NCBI GenBank assembly: GCA_022661535.1
Contig: JAKULF010000007.1
Span: 2,046,001 to 2,110,000 of the forward strand
Length of the DNA: 64,000 bases
Direction: 5' to 3'
Source of the DNA: Eutypa lata
Taxonomy: Eukaryota; Ascomycota; Sordariomycetes; Xylariales; Diatrypaceae
How positions within the stretch are numbered: the first letter of the stretch is position 1; each line of letters opens with the position of its first letter. The translations under genes were made by a program, and so were the position numbers. Shown here piece by piece: positions 13,171-23,925 of the stretch. The notes under the pieces are model-generated. The model searched no databases, was not told the origin of the DNA, and saw only the letters and a program-made list of their open reading frames with translations.

Positions 13171-14052
13171 CTACGTAAGTTTTGCCTTGATGAAGAAGGA
13201 CCGCAGGTGGGATAACTGCCATGCGCAAGTGGCACCTAGGACGATGAGCTGGATGACCATCCACCGCACGACGCGGGAGTTGGTAGTTTCGGACTGGTCT
13301 CGGAACTCGGCTTCCCTCTCCTGTATTTTTCTTTGTGTTAGCAAGAAAATAAGCAAGCAAGATGCGTAGAGCTTGACTAAAGGGGATGAAGAAGGAAGAG
13401 TGGCTAGAGGGGGGGAGAGAGAGAGAGAGATAGGAAAAACGTACACGCTGGAAGACCTGCTCGCGGCGGATGTCCTGCAGGCGGGAGTTGAGGTCGCGGA
13501 CGCGGCCGACGAGGTCCTCCATCTTGGTCTTGTCGGTGCTCTCGATCTCGCTCGTCTCGCCGATGGCCAGGTCCAGCTGCAGCCGGATGCCGCCGTTGGG
13601 GCTCAGCACGCTCAGCCAGTTCTGGCGCCCGCTGCTGCTCGACGGCGTGAAGCAGATCCGGTGCTCGCCCGCGTCCGCCGCGCTGAACGTGAACCGCCCC
13701 GACGCGCTGCCCCGCTGCGATACCACGCGGTGGTCGTTGTCGAAGAGCTCCTGTTCTTCGGGTTTAGCCAATGTATATCCCGGTATGGATGTATGATTAT
13801 AATTCGGGTTATAAGGGGAGGGGGAAGAGAGAGGGAAACCAAACGTACATCGACCGAGATGTAGATGCTGATGCCGTCGTGCTTAGCCCACCCGCGCACG
13901 TTGTCGTCCCACTCCTGCGCCTCGTAGTGGCCGACCACCAGCGTACCCTTCGGCAGATCCTCGAAGAAACATTTCGGCTGCGTCCCGTCGATGAAGAAGT
14001 AGAGCGCCTGGGCGACGGTGCTCAGGGCCAGGAGGGGGAAGAAGGTCCTCAT
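13171..14052 (-). CDS. p24 family (emp24/gp25L) cargo receptor, Erp type
   Basis: Three exons (14052-13849, 13750-13445, 13320-13171) give 219 residues in exact frame, the usual size for the family. Residues 1-16 are a signal peptide ending AQA. The lumenal GOLD domain follows, with two cysteines (QPKCFFEDLP and HRICFTPS) placed to form the conserved disulfide. The segment DKTKMEDLVGRVRDLNSRLQ is the predicted coiled coil, and VIQLIVLGATCAWQL is the single membrane span. The cytosolic tail ends FFIKAKLT, with lysines at -3 and -5 resembling a COPI retrieval signal. p24 proteins cycle between ER and Golgi in COPII and COPI vesicles and help select GPI-anchored cargo. Which Erp paralogue this is cannot be settled from sequence alone. 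Confidence 0.92.
13407..13430. repeat. GA-rich simple repeat inside the second p24 intron
   Basis: A run of g and ga units on the plus strand, which reads as a pyrimidine tract in the p24 intron. Confidence 0.7.
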
Positions 14053-14811
14053 TGTTGCCGATCACTTGTGTTTTTTTTTTATACGTTAAAAGTTGCCTGG
14101 GTAGGTAGGTATCCTTTCGATCTCCCTAGATGGGATTAAACGATTAAACAATCGATCGATTCGGGGCAATTCGGTCGTTTCGTAGTCGAAGGAAAGATTA
14201 GGGTTATAGGCGCTGGCTGGGAGCTGTGATGGTAGCTGTCCTTCCTCCCAATTTCTTGACTTCGTATAGTTATAACTAGCACTTGTCCACAGGCCGATCG
14301 AAGCTGCCACGTTCAAAAATGGCCCTTGCCAGGGGTTAATTGGTTTTTTGGCTAGGAAGTCGGTACGTACTTAACATACATACCTAAACTTACAGGGGGT
14401 CGTTATCGACGATAAGCCCTCTGGCCCTATAGCCTGTAACTATGTATATCACGTGCCAGCCTATCATTCAGTTTGGATACTGGCATAGTAGTGGGCCTCT
14501 GTGTTAACTAAGGTCAAAGTTATGGGGAGAAGCTGCGGCGGTCGCAAAATGTCATTTTTCAATTAAAAAAAAGGAAAACTTCATCGAATATCATCAAACA
14601 GAACGCGTCGCCGTTTTCTCTTCAATCTCTTGTGCAGCGGGGTGCTCTTATTTCCTCGATGCCATGTCGATTTACGCGTAGAGGCTTTAATAATCAACCA
14701 TCACCACCACCACCACGATCCGATACCTCTGGTTAGCTTAGCCCGTGGCTGTCCTGTCACCACTATAGATATATATACACTCTTGCCTAGTTCCCCATTC
14801 ACCTAATCGAA
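14053..14811. other. Divergent intergenic region between p24 and SWC4
   Basis: No gene seen. It contains a cac/acc microsatellite (about 14697-14716) and the SWC4 core promoter. Confidence 0.5.
14764..14778 (+). promoter_or_regulatory. TATA-rich element upstream of SWC4
   Basis: tatagatatatatac lies about 40 bases before the ATG at 14812. It may be a TATA box with a very short leader or simply AT-rich leader sequence. Confidence 0.3.
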
Positions 14812-16698
14812 ATGGCATCCGCTGATGTCCGCGATGTCCTCAACCTCCCTACCGAGGGAGCCGGCCCTCGACCTACAAAGAAGCAAAAGATCACTGGGCA
14901 TCGACAAAGTCTGAAAGGGTTGGCGCGAGAGGTACAGAATCTTGGAGGAGACAACCCTATCGCCATCGTTCCAGAGATCTCCACTTTCAAAAAACGACGC
15001 TTTGGAAGCAGAAAACCCGCAGCACGATGGGAGTTAAGACCATTTCGCAACTCCGCTCGCGAGGATGGCTCTCTACACTTACGACATTGGAGGAAACAGA
15101 CCGAACTTCAGTTGCAGCAGCCACAAATACAGGAGGGTGAAGCTGAGGCGGAGAATAGAGAGGCAGCGGATAAGCAATTCCCGGAACTCGAAGACTCGAC
15201 GTTTGCCAAATTCAATGTGAAAGTCGATATTCCCGAGTATAGTGACGAGCAGTATCGGTATAACTTGACAAATAACGACTGGACAAAGGAGGAGACGGAT
15301 TATCTATTCGACCTGACTAGGGATTACGATCTCCGTTGGCCTCTCATTTGGGATCGATACGATTATAAACCAACTTTACTCGAAGGTGCAACAAACGGGG
15401 AAGGAGACGGTATAGATTCTGATACAGCCGTGGTCCCAGCTGCCAAAGTCCGTAGTATGGAGGATCTAAAAGCTCGCTACTACGAGGTGGCTGCCAAAAT
15501 GATGGCTATCCAGAAGCCCGTGCAGTATATGACGCCTGCCGAGTTTAACTTACACGAGATCATGGCCAACTTCAATGCCGCATCCGAGACCCAACGCAAG
15601 AAGTTCGCCGAAGGCTTCATGAGCCGTTCTAAGGAGGAAGCTCGTGAAGAAGAGGCTCTCCTCATCGAAGTCCGCCGCATTCTCGCACGCACCGAGAAAT
15701 TCAACCAAGAACGTCGGGAACTCTATAACCGCCTTGAATATCCCCATACCGACCAAGATATCAATGCCTTCAAATCCAGTGCTGGTCTTCAGACTCTGCT
15801 GCAGAACCTCATGACCCAGGATAAGTCCAAGAAGCGCAAGTCGATTATGGAGAACGCCGGGGTGAACACCCCTGTAACTGGTCAACCATCATCGGCACAC
15901 CCGGCCTCTACTCCAGTTTCAGAATCACGCCGGGAGAGCATCGCAGCTTCTACCACGACCGCTCATCGTGACTCTATCGGTAACAGTGAACGGCCTGAGA
16001 AGCCTGCGAAGAAGGGTGCACACCCACCCGAGCGCAAGCAGCTTAATGAAGTGGATAAACAGTTATACGGTGTCTCGTATCATGACCGCCTCGGCTCCGG
16101 TCCAACTTTCCGTTACGAGCGAATCAACAAGATTCTTACCACGAAATCGCATGCTCAGCACCAGAGGATAACCAACACTCTAGCCGAACTTGACATCCCT
16201 AGCCGTCTCAACATGCCTACTAAATCGGTTGTTGAAGAGATGGAGAAGCTGCTCAACTCTATTGGTATACTGTTGGACATGCGGAAGATGAATGACAAGG
16301 TAGAAGCTGAGATCAAGCTCGAGCGTGCTAAGAAGGCAGAGCGGGAGAAGCACCTAGCTCCTCCCCCAGATTCTTCTCATACAGCGAATTCGAACGGGGG
16401 CTCTTCCTCAGAGGCCGCTAAGTCTCAAGACGAAAAGCAACCCAAGAGCGCTACGAACGGGATTAAAGAAGCAACGTCTTCCGAGGATAAGACTGCGGCG
16501 GGAAGTCAACTAAACGGGGAAGGACGCGGGGGAAATACTTCCGCTATGGACGTCGAGGATTCCGAGAAAACCGCCGAGGTGAAGAAAGAGACTGCGGATG
16601 AGAAGGGTGGACGCCCTCAAAGTAGCGGCGGGCAAAAGCGAAGCGCCAGCGTCTTGAGCTCTGTTACTGACAAGAGCGCTAAGAGGCAAAAGAAGTAG
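14812..16698 (+). CDS. swc4: SWC4/DMAP1-type subunit of SWR1 and NuA4 chromatin complexes
   Basis: An uninterrupted 628-residue frame. The N-terminus (ADVRDVLNLP, then KKQKITGHRQSLKGLAREV) and the block PIAIVPEISTFKKRR followed by KPAARWELRPF are characteristic of SWC4/DMAP1. The SANT-like domain lies around residues 135-185 (YNLTNNDWTKEETDYLFDL, then YDLRWPLIWDRYDY). The second half has a long helical, charged segment, the DMAP1 C-terminal region (YHDRLGSGPTFRYERINKI, then ELDIPSRLNMPTKSVVEEMEKLL, near residues 420-490), and a low-complexity Lys/Glu/Ser tail ending in a basic KSAKRQKK stretch that may be a nuclear signal. In yeast, Swc4/Eaf2 is shared by the H2A.Z-depositing SWR1 remodeller and the NuA4 acetyltransferase. 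The start follows the TATA-like element by about 40 bases and no upstream in-frame ATG is plausible. Confidence 0.93.
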   Translation: MASADVRDVLNLPTEGAGPRPTKKQKITGHRQSLKGLAREVQNLGGDNPIAIVPEISTFKKRRFGSRKPAARWELRPFRNSAREDGSLHLRHWRKQTELQLQQPQIQEGEAEAENREAADKQFPELEDSTFAKFNVKVDIPEYSDEQYRYNLTNNDWTKEETDYLFDLTRDYDLRWPLIWDRYDYKPTLLEGATNGEGDGIDSDTAVVPAAKVRSMEDLKARYYEVAAKMMAIQKPVQYMTPAEFNLHEIMANFNAASETQRKKFAEGFMSRSKEEAREEEALLIEVRRILARTEKFNQERRELYNRLEYPHTDQDINAFKSSAGLQTLLQNLMTQDKSKKRKSIMENAGVNTPVTGQPSSAHPASTPVSESRRESIAASTTTAHRDSIGNSERPEKPAKKGAHPPERKQLNEVDKQLYGVSYHDRLGSGPTFRYERINKILTTKSHAQHQRITNTLAELDIPSRLNMPTKSVVEEMEKLLNSIGILLDMRKMNDKVEAEIKLERAKKAEREKHLAPPPDSSHTANSNGGSSSEAAKSQDEKQPKSATNGIKEATSSEDKTAAGSQLNGEGRGGNTSAMDVEDSEKTAEVKKETADEKGGRPQSSGGQKRSASVLSSVTDKSAKRQKK

Positions 16699-17468
16699 CC
16701 CTTGCATGGCTTCTGGACTTCTATATCGAATACACTAGATTACACCCAATCGAATGAATTGAAAGGCTTATCGGGATGATGCATATGGCTGTAACTTATA
16801 TTCCCCCAATTCAAAGTCGAACATGGAGACCTTTCTCCACTAGAGCTATTACTATCCTTTTGAACATACACTACGTTAGATGTCGAGATCAAATAGCTTT
16901 CGACACAACTACTCCCATTGCAACTATCTTACCTTGGCTGTATCCTGCTATCTAGACGATGTTGCAGCCTCAAGCACGTACATAGATTAGCCTTCCACAT
17001 CATTAGTGTTTCAATACCAATACGACTCTATTTCACACAATAGCAGCCAAATGGCATGGGCTACAGTTAATGTTCTCAAGGTTTCCAAGAGCCCTAGAAA
17101 TAGCATATTCCTAGTGTTCTAGACCATCGAATAGCTTCCACCATGGTGGTCGGTTCTGGCCTGAATCAGCAATACAGCACCGTTAGTAAATACCTTACCT
17201 CGGGTTTTGCGTGACCCAGGGTATCCAGCTACTTCTAATTTTCTACCTCCTTAGGGCGGATCCAGGAAGATTTTTTTTCTAACGTGAACAATATTGGTCG
17301 GGCGAGGTGGTCCATGTTTTGACTCGATCGAGAAATACTTGACATGAATTGACTGGCAGCCCCAGCCCCTTAAAGTCCCCTTGTCACCTAGTTACATACG
17401 TATAAATAGCATTCAACCGCGCCGCTAACTAGCACCCAGATAATTCCTTGCGGACTCAACTCAACCAC
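16699..17468. other. Convergent intergenic region
   Basis: Contains the 3' ends of SWC4 and the GH79 gene. No further gene seen. Confidence 0.5.
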
Positions 17469-19738
17469 TCACTGCAAATAAACCACGACAGCCTCCGCGG
17501 CCCCAACATTAACACTCGCCTCCCCGCTCCCACTAACACTCACATCCTCAAACACTTCAGTGCCCGTAGCCTCGCACGTCCCATCGACGTAGGTCTGTCC
17601 TCCAAACGTCGGCGCCTGGCCCTGGTCCTGGCGCGACATGCTGCAACGATCGGAGTTCGTTAGCCATTTCCCCCCTCTTCTTCCTGGAAACCTACTTAAG
17701 GGGCTGAGAAAAAAAAAAGTAAAAAGACTAATCTGGGCGTTACTTACGCGCTAGCAGCCGTGAGCCGCTTCGCCTTCAGCGACGTGCCCGCCGCGCCTGC
17801 CAACCCCCGCAAGACAAAGGATTGGGTGCTCCGGCTCCCGCTGCCCGCGAAGTAGTCCGAGTTGAAGACGAGAGCGCGCAGCGGGGCCCCCGCGGCGTCG
17901 AACGACACGTACGCGGCGTACGCGCCGCTGCCGTCGTCGAGCGCCGTCATGGTCTCCGAGCCCGTGAGGAACGCGGTCGCGGCCGTGGCGCCGTAGTAGG
18001 GCGCGCCCATGGAGTATCTGTTCTGGTGTCAGTAGATGGTTTTTTGGGTGGTTTGAACGTAAATATGTAGATAGGTGAGTGGGTGAGTACGTTAGTAGGT
18101 ATGCGTATTATGGAATTTTCCGGAAAAGAGGCGGGGGGGTGGTATAAAGGGGTAGAGAGGTAAGTAGACTAATTCCACGCAGCGCGAGGATCTTCATCAA
18201 CAACAAAATAATAACTCAACCCACCTTCCCCAGAAGCAGTACTGGCAGTTCCCCACGGTGCCGTGGTGGAAGTAAATCCGCGAGATCCCGGTATATACCG
18301 AACGCAGCACGTAGTCCATCGTCCACAGCGCCGCACCATACGTGGGCGATACGCCGGCAGCTCCTCCTCCGGAAACTAAAAGGCAGGGTTTCACGGTCGT
18401 TAGCTGTTACTCTAGCATCTGCAGATAATTCACAGCACGTTCAACTTGATTCGACACGACTTTCTTTTTTTCTTTCTTTCTGAGCTCACGGATCTTCCCC
18501 CCAGTTCACTCACCAGAATTCGTCTCCCCGAGCACGTACTGCACCATCTGTAGTTAGCAATTGCGTCCTTGGGGTATGTTTTGCAACAGAAAAAAAGCCC
18601 GGGAGTTAACTCGGGAGCTATTTGCTCCCCAATACTAAGGTGGGGATAGATTGGCTTACCGGCTTGCCCTCGCTCAGCACGGCGGCGACGTCGGCCTCGA
18701 ACTTGGACCGCACGTTGCTCGACGTGCCGCTGTGGCTCAGCAGGCCTTGCACCGAACCCCCCGGGTAGTTGTGGTGGGCGTAGGTGGCCACGTGCGACCG
18801 AGCCGTGCTGTTCTGCTTCGCGATCAGCTGCGCCAGGCCCCATTTCGGCGGACTGTCGTTGAAGTTGCCGGCCTGTTCATGTGGTTTTTTTTTGGTTTTT
18901 GTTAGTTAATAAGTAACAGTATTTCTCTAGATGCTAGTATAATGGTGTTGCTTTTCTTTTTCTTCTTCTTTTCTCTTACATCTATCTTTTGGCCCCCTGG
19001 AGTTCGGATAGGTGGATAGGGGATCTGGAACTAGGGGCCCTCAAAAAGGGAGATAAGGGGGGACGGGATATTCTCACCTGGATTATTCCCTCCTTGCCTA
19101 TGGCCTGGCCCACCGCTACGTCCCAGTTGTTCTGTGACGCGCCATCGATCTCTGGCGACCAACCGGACTGGGCAATGGGTTGTACGGGCGAGCGATCATA
19201 GTCTGTGGGCAAGGGTCCTCTTTTAGCCTCGGACTCTTTTGGCCCATGCTGAGAAGTTTCGTCACGGGAGTAGTTTGTATTTCGCCTTCCTTAGATATAC
19301 ACGCATGTGTATCTCCAAGTAGATTCACTGCAAAAGGGGCAAAGAAAGGGGCAAAGACACGCACACTCAGGCTCATTCCCCAACTCAATAGCAAGCAGGC
19401 GATCACCAACCTCGGCAACGGTCCGCTTCGCGGCGTCAATGGTATTGGCAAGCTGGTTACGGCCACGGTTGAGACCAATCACGACGCTGCCACCGTACTC
19501 GCCCGCGAGTGTCAGGAACCGCGGCCCGTACGTCAAGTCCATGGGCGCATCGCCCGGGTTCGCCACGCTGTACACCACATACGCGGTCGACGCCGCGTCG
19601 TACAGGGCGCGGTCCTGCGTCGTCCCGCCGATCCGGATCGGGGGCCACTCGCCCGTCAGCTCGCGCCAGTTGGCGAGGCAGCGCTCCGTCGCCGTCACGT
19701 TGGTGAAGTACGACGGGAAGGCGAAGAACTCGAAGCTA
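17469..19738 (-). pseudogene. GH79 family glycosidase (beta-glucuronidase type), 5' end missing or displaced
   Basis: Seven exons are readable on the minus strand: about 19738-19365, 19202-19078, 18872-18660, 18547-18514, 18375-18225, 18017-17748 and 17640-17469. They join in frame to a stop at 17469. The first visible exon opens with SFEFFAFPSYFTN and IRIGGTTQDRALYD, then LLAIELGNEPE, which carries the expected acid/base glutamate. A 34-nt exon ends LGETNS, the expected nucleophile motif. The rest is the C-terminal beta-sandwich region. The family normally has a secretion signal and about 30 residues before the SFEFF block. Here the reading frame meets an AT-rich inverted-repeat element exactly at this point. 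An AATAG acceptor-like sequence survives at the junction, so the element may sit in an enlarged first intron, but I found no signal-peptide exon beyond it up to about 20800. A 5'-truncated relic is the simplest reading. Such enzymes act on glucuronides of plant or cell-wall glycans. Confidence 0.72.
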
Positions 19739-20129
19739 TTGTTTTTTTTAAAGAGTGATGTTATTTATACCTTAGTTTTTTAATATTTTATACCTTATTT
19801 TTTTTATAATATCTAGCCATTAAACCGTAATTCGGTTATTAGATTGTATTTTTATTTCATAATACTTTAATTAAATATTTATATATAACTTTATAAAAAT
19901 AAATCGTAAAATTAATTTAATTTCGAATTATTTAATACGACGTAATAATTAATTTATAATAATTAAAAGTATTATATTTTAAAAGATAATTATTAAGTTA
20001 TTTTTAAAAGTAATAAAGGTAATAAGAAGTGTAAAGTTATTTCGGCGGGACGTTATTAAGTGGTATAAAAAAGTAAGGTGTAAAATATTAAAAAAATTAA
20101 GGTGTAAATAGCATTATTTATTAAAAACC
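19739..20129. mobile_element. AT-rich non-autonomous inverted-repeat element with RIP-like decay
   Basis: About 391 bp, far richer in A+T than either flank. The left end reads inward gatgttatttatacctta. The reverse complement of the right end reads aatgctatttacacctta, and the match continues over about 60 bases; several differences are C/T transitions. A TA dinucleotide flanks each end (19737-19738 and 20130-20131), as expected for a Tc1/mariner-type target duplication. It has no coding capacity, so it would be a MITE-like derivative. The transition-biased divergence suggests repeat-induced point mutation. Confidence 0.68.
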
Positions 20130-21366
20130 TAAATACTATGCCAAGCTCGAAAGTGCACTTTTCTTCTGTTCATTCTAAGGGGGCAACGGTTGTCGATCCC
20201 AGTAGTCTATGTTAGCATCAATACGCCTTACACATGACCCCTCAACTGGGCATCGGATTTCCCACCATGCCAAGGGTATTTATGTCAAGCCTTTGCTTGT
20301 GCCAACCCCTGTGCTTTCGGGGCAAATCAAGAGAGTACAAGAGTACTCTCTACCATTACAATACGGGTAGGCTTCATAGCAAGCATAGGGAATGGCGTAT
20401 GGCGCGTAGAAAACATAGGGCTGAAGTAGTCAATTGATTGAAATCAGAACCCATGTCTCATGTTTGATACAGCATCCTCCGTGTGACAGAAATCCAGTCG
20501 ATATTAGTTCCTACTCCTAGTTGATTTCCATGTCTGTCCCACAGTTTCCATCTTCTCGCATCGTTTCCGACCCTCGATACCCTTCTCTTCTTTCTGCGAG
20601 GCCTACAACGCTGCTTGGTCTGATCCCATGTCTGGTATTATCTGGCGGCAACAAAAACAAACCCAGACTCTATTATTCACGGACAGAAGTATCTTGGAAA
20701 TCCCCACTGCACTTACTGTCGCAGTATCTGTAAGCTCACTGACGGTTCATGACTAGGCTTCATGTCGACGACCCTCTCGAACCTGCCAAGCCTCCGCGCC
20801 TATGACATCGATACTCGAATCCCTTGGGGCTGTAGAGTTTAGTGTTTGCCTGAGTGCTAATTAGACTACCCTGGAGATTCGAAGTTCACCGAGTTTGGTA
20901 GGCTTGATAAAAAGGATTGTTATGAAGATGCAGACCTTAAATACCGCTGCTATACAAGGACTACGTAGCAAAGTAGGTTCAACACAATCATCTTGGCATT
21001 GAAGAACCAACTAGATAGCTTGTATCAATACCCTGAGTGACCATTGACGATCCTTACGATGGAACCTATAGATTTCACGACGATAGGATACTTTAGGTTA
21101 GTAATTCATGCACTTACAAAAGAATACCCCCAAATTCTTTCGTTCCGAGTTGGATATGACAGTAGTATGTATTATTTCATGGAAGCGAAGAACAAATAAT
21201 AATTAACCGAGAATGCCTGGCTTTATACCATCTAACCATCTGGAATCGTAAAATGGTTTAATTTAAAAATGCGGGATTGTGGTTTAAAATAATCAAACCG
21301 TCTTCGTGACTAGTCTGTTGGTCGTTGCATGGACTTCGGGAGAACTCTATGTCTAGCGATAACCTC
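20130..21366. other. Intergenic, no gene recognised
   Basis: I searched the minus strand here for a signal-peptide exon that could complete the GH79 gene and found none. Open frames are 70 codons or fewer. Confidence 0.5.
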
Positions 21367-22292
21367 CTACCAAGGGTGGATGCAGTCAATTGTTTCATTG
21401 AAAAATTTCTCAGAATGTTCCTCCTTCGTAGCCATCTCAATCTGTGGTGCCTAGTTAGTAATGGGCCATATTATAGTTGCAATACATGTTAGGAGACATA
21501 CGATATCAGCAGTGTTCTTGCTGCTCTGTTCAAGTGTAGTAGGCGCCTTTTCAAGTCCAAAAACCTGCGCACCGGCGTTTCCCATATCGGTCTGCACCAG
21601 CCTGCCCACTCCAGTTAGTCTCAAAGCCACGAATAACAGCTAAGGGATGAAGTAGAAATAGACTTACCCAGGATGGATACACAAGGTAATAAGCCAATCG
21701 TTCTCCATACCCATCTTCATAACCAAAACATTGGCTAGAGCCTTGGAAGCGGCATAACTGACATTCGGGTACGGATATTTAGGCATTTCGTTCAAGCTAC
21801 CGCCCGCAGCACTGATGAAAGCAAACTTGGCATTATGCGACTTTCGCAGGAGAGGAAGGGCGGCTCTGTATAGGAGCATGACAGAGAGGGCATTGACCAT
21901 CAGAACTTCCTCGAACTCTTCAAAGGGTATATCCTCAACACTGCCCATCTTGGCTATGCCGGCGCTGGAAATTACAACATCGATGCGGTCTATCCCTTCA
22001 GCCTTGATGTGTTTGATGGCATCGGAGGGATCGGTCTTTGAAGAAGAATTAATTTTGGTGATGATCACTTGGGTACTTTTGCCCCTAGGGACGCTTAGAA
22101 GCCCCTGACTACCCTCTACGTCGCGTACGGCTGCGATGATGGTGTTGTTTGGCTGAGTTACATAATAGTTAAATAAACCACGGCCAATGCCTATGACTGG
22201 GTTAGAAAACTCGAGCTCGGGTAGCCGAAGAGGGACAAAGGTCAGCACAGACCTCTATTGGCGCCGGTAATTAGGTAGGTTTTTCCTGACAT
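21367..22292 (-). CDS. Short-chain dehydrogenase/reductase (ketoreductase-like)
   Basis: Four exons (22292-22253, 22196-21668, 21601-21502, 21441-21367) sum to 247 codons plus stop. The N-terminus MSGKTYLITGANRVIGIGRG is the Rossmann dinucleotide motif; one glycine of the usual TGANRGIG is replaced by valine, and GIGRG follows. NNTIIAAVRD holds the basic residue expected for NADP preference. VVISSAGIA matches the NAG motif with S in place of N. The catalytic serine is in AFISAAGGS and the catalytic pair is YAASK. The ending matches fungal SDRs similar to norsolorinic-acid ketoreductase, which act on polyketide or quinone substrates, but the substrate cannot be inferred. No polyketide synthase or other biosynthetic gene is nearby, so it does not look like part of a metabolite cluster. 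It is predicted to be cytosolic. Confidence 0.88.
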
Positions 22293-22924
22293 GGTGTTGA
22301 TATAATCCTTATACATATTAAAAGAAGAGAGAAGAAATAGGAGGGTGGAAGCGGAAGTAATATAGTGAATCTTCAAGCTTCTCTAGCTCCGTGGAGTTTG
22401 TATAAATATAGCAGACCCACAATAACTATAGAAAAAGGGGGGTGATAGCGAGGTGACCAAATAGCTTTCAAGGTGCATAGACGATTTGCTGTATGACTGC
22501 AAACTCCATGGAATGCCGTGGCGATTGTGCTTGTGATATATGTCTCTGATTGGTTGCAAATGAGCCGTTAGTATAACTGACCCACAACTTGCTATTGCTT
22601 ACTGTCATTCAGATGATATGCACCGCAGGAGAGATGCAGTTGTGAATTTTATAATTACGAGCAGGATCCTCCACTGACTGATATATTACTTTAGCAAGAA
22701 CAGAATCATAATAAACGAACGACGAAGAATTGAAACATCCTCATTCCCGCTGCTATCAGCTCTCAAGGGCCCTCCCTCAGTCCAAGGTGTTTTTCCTAGG
22801 AGAACAAGTCAAGTCTTAGCCGTGGGGAAAAAGCACCTAACCAGAGTATCTCGAGATATGTATTCCTACCGAGGTGAAGGATATATGTTCGCCTTTCTAC
22901 CGGCTCTCTACCGCCACCTCCATC
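22293..22924. other. Intergenic, no gene recognised
   Basis: Promoter side of the dehydrogenase and 3' side of the secreted-protein gene. Nothing else was seen. Confidence 0.5.
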
Positions 22925-23925
22925 CTAAGACACACAAGGGCAGCTACCAAACTCAGGATCAAAGGGCGCGCCGATGTGCGACGGGCTGCTGTAGGCGGTA
23001 TTGATCTCGCTGAGAATGGTATCGTAGGCTTTTTGAAACGAAGAACAGGGATTAGCATCCGTTAGGGTTCGAATGATACAGCGCAAGAAAGGAAAAAGAA
23101 GAAATAGCATGAAATGATTGTTAGAGATTACCTGATCATAGGAAGAGGAGAAGACCTTAAATGTATTAATAATAAAAAAGGGACTTACTCGTGACATTAG
23201 CAGCAACATTGTACAGTCCAGTGCCTTCCGACGTCTGCAGAGTGACCTGTCCGTCGAGCCAGTAGTACTCATTGTGCCAGTGGTTGGCCCCGTTCGTGAA
23301 CCAAGTGTAGCCGTAGTCGCTGCCGCCTGTGGCATTGAGGCACGTCCCGGACGGATCATTGCAGAACGGCGCCGGGCTGTCGCCGAACTGCCAGCCGCTG
23401 CCTCCCGCGACCTGGACGAACGTCCCCGAAGTATCGATCGAAATGTCCCCGGTTGCTCCAGCGCGCCTATGATGGAATAACTATGTGAGTTTCTCAATTT
23501 TTTCTCTAGGACTTAAGTAGATACTCAGTCAGGGGAGAGAGCTGGAACTGGGCTCAATTTCATACTCACTTCCAGTATTCTACTTCCCAACGCAGCTGGA
23601 CGTAGCCGGTTCCTTCGAGCGTCACGTAGTCTTCGTTGTGGAAGAGTAGATAAGTCCCGGCTGGAGTGAACCTTGCTGTTAGCATGGCCATCTTCGGATA
23701 GGGAAATCCGTGGGGTCTTGGGAGTTTCTACTGACTCAGATAACCCGGTTGCCATGCAGTCCACTGGCCGGCGATGTCTACCACACCGCTCTCGGTGCGA
23801 CGGGCGAATGCCGTGTCCCTCTTCTCAAGTGGAGCATCAGGGGTAGGGCTTGCCCAGCCGGTGGCAGCAAGGCCTGCTAACAAAAGGCTGGTGGCGGAAA
23901 CCTTGTTGAGCTTGCTGAGCTGCAT
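22925..23925 (-). CDS. Small secreted protein of unknown family with a Kex2-like propeptide site
   Basis: Four exons (23925-23736, 23675-23570, 23466-23189, 23028-22925) sum to 225 codons plus stop. Residues 1-25 are a typical signal peptide with hydrophobic core SLLLAGLAATGWA. A short propeptide ends in a dibasic Kex2-type site (LEKR). The mature part is rich in Gly, Thr, Trp and Tyr, with short beta-like repeats (FTPAGTYLLFHNEDYV; GYVQLRWEVEYW), four cysteines (FCNDPSGTC and SCPC) and one NAT glycosylation site. I do not recognise the fold; the aromatic-rich pattern resembles secreted beta-sandwich or carbohydrate-binding proteins but no named family. It could be a wall-associated protein or an effector. 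The last intron is relatively long (about 160 nt) and might hide a small extra exon. Confidence 0.75.

Noticed and set aside
13373..13864. 163-codon plus-strand frame over the p24 gene
   Set aside because: It is antisense to clearly conserved p24 exons and spans their introns; low-complexity composition.
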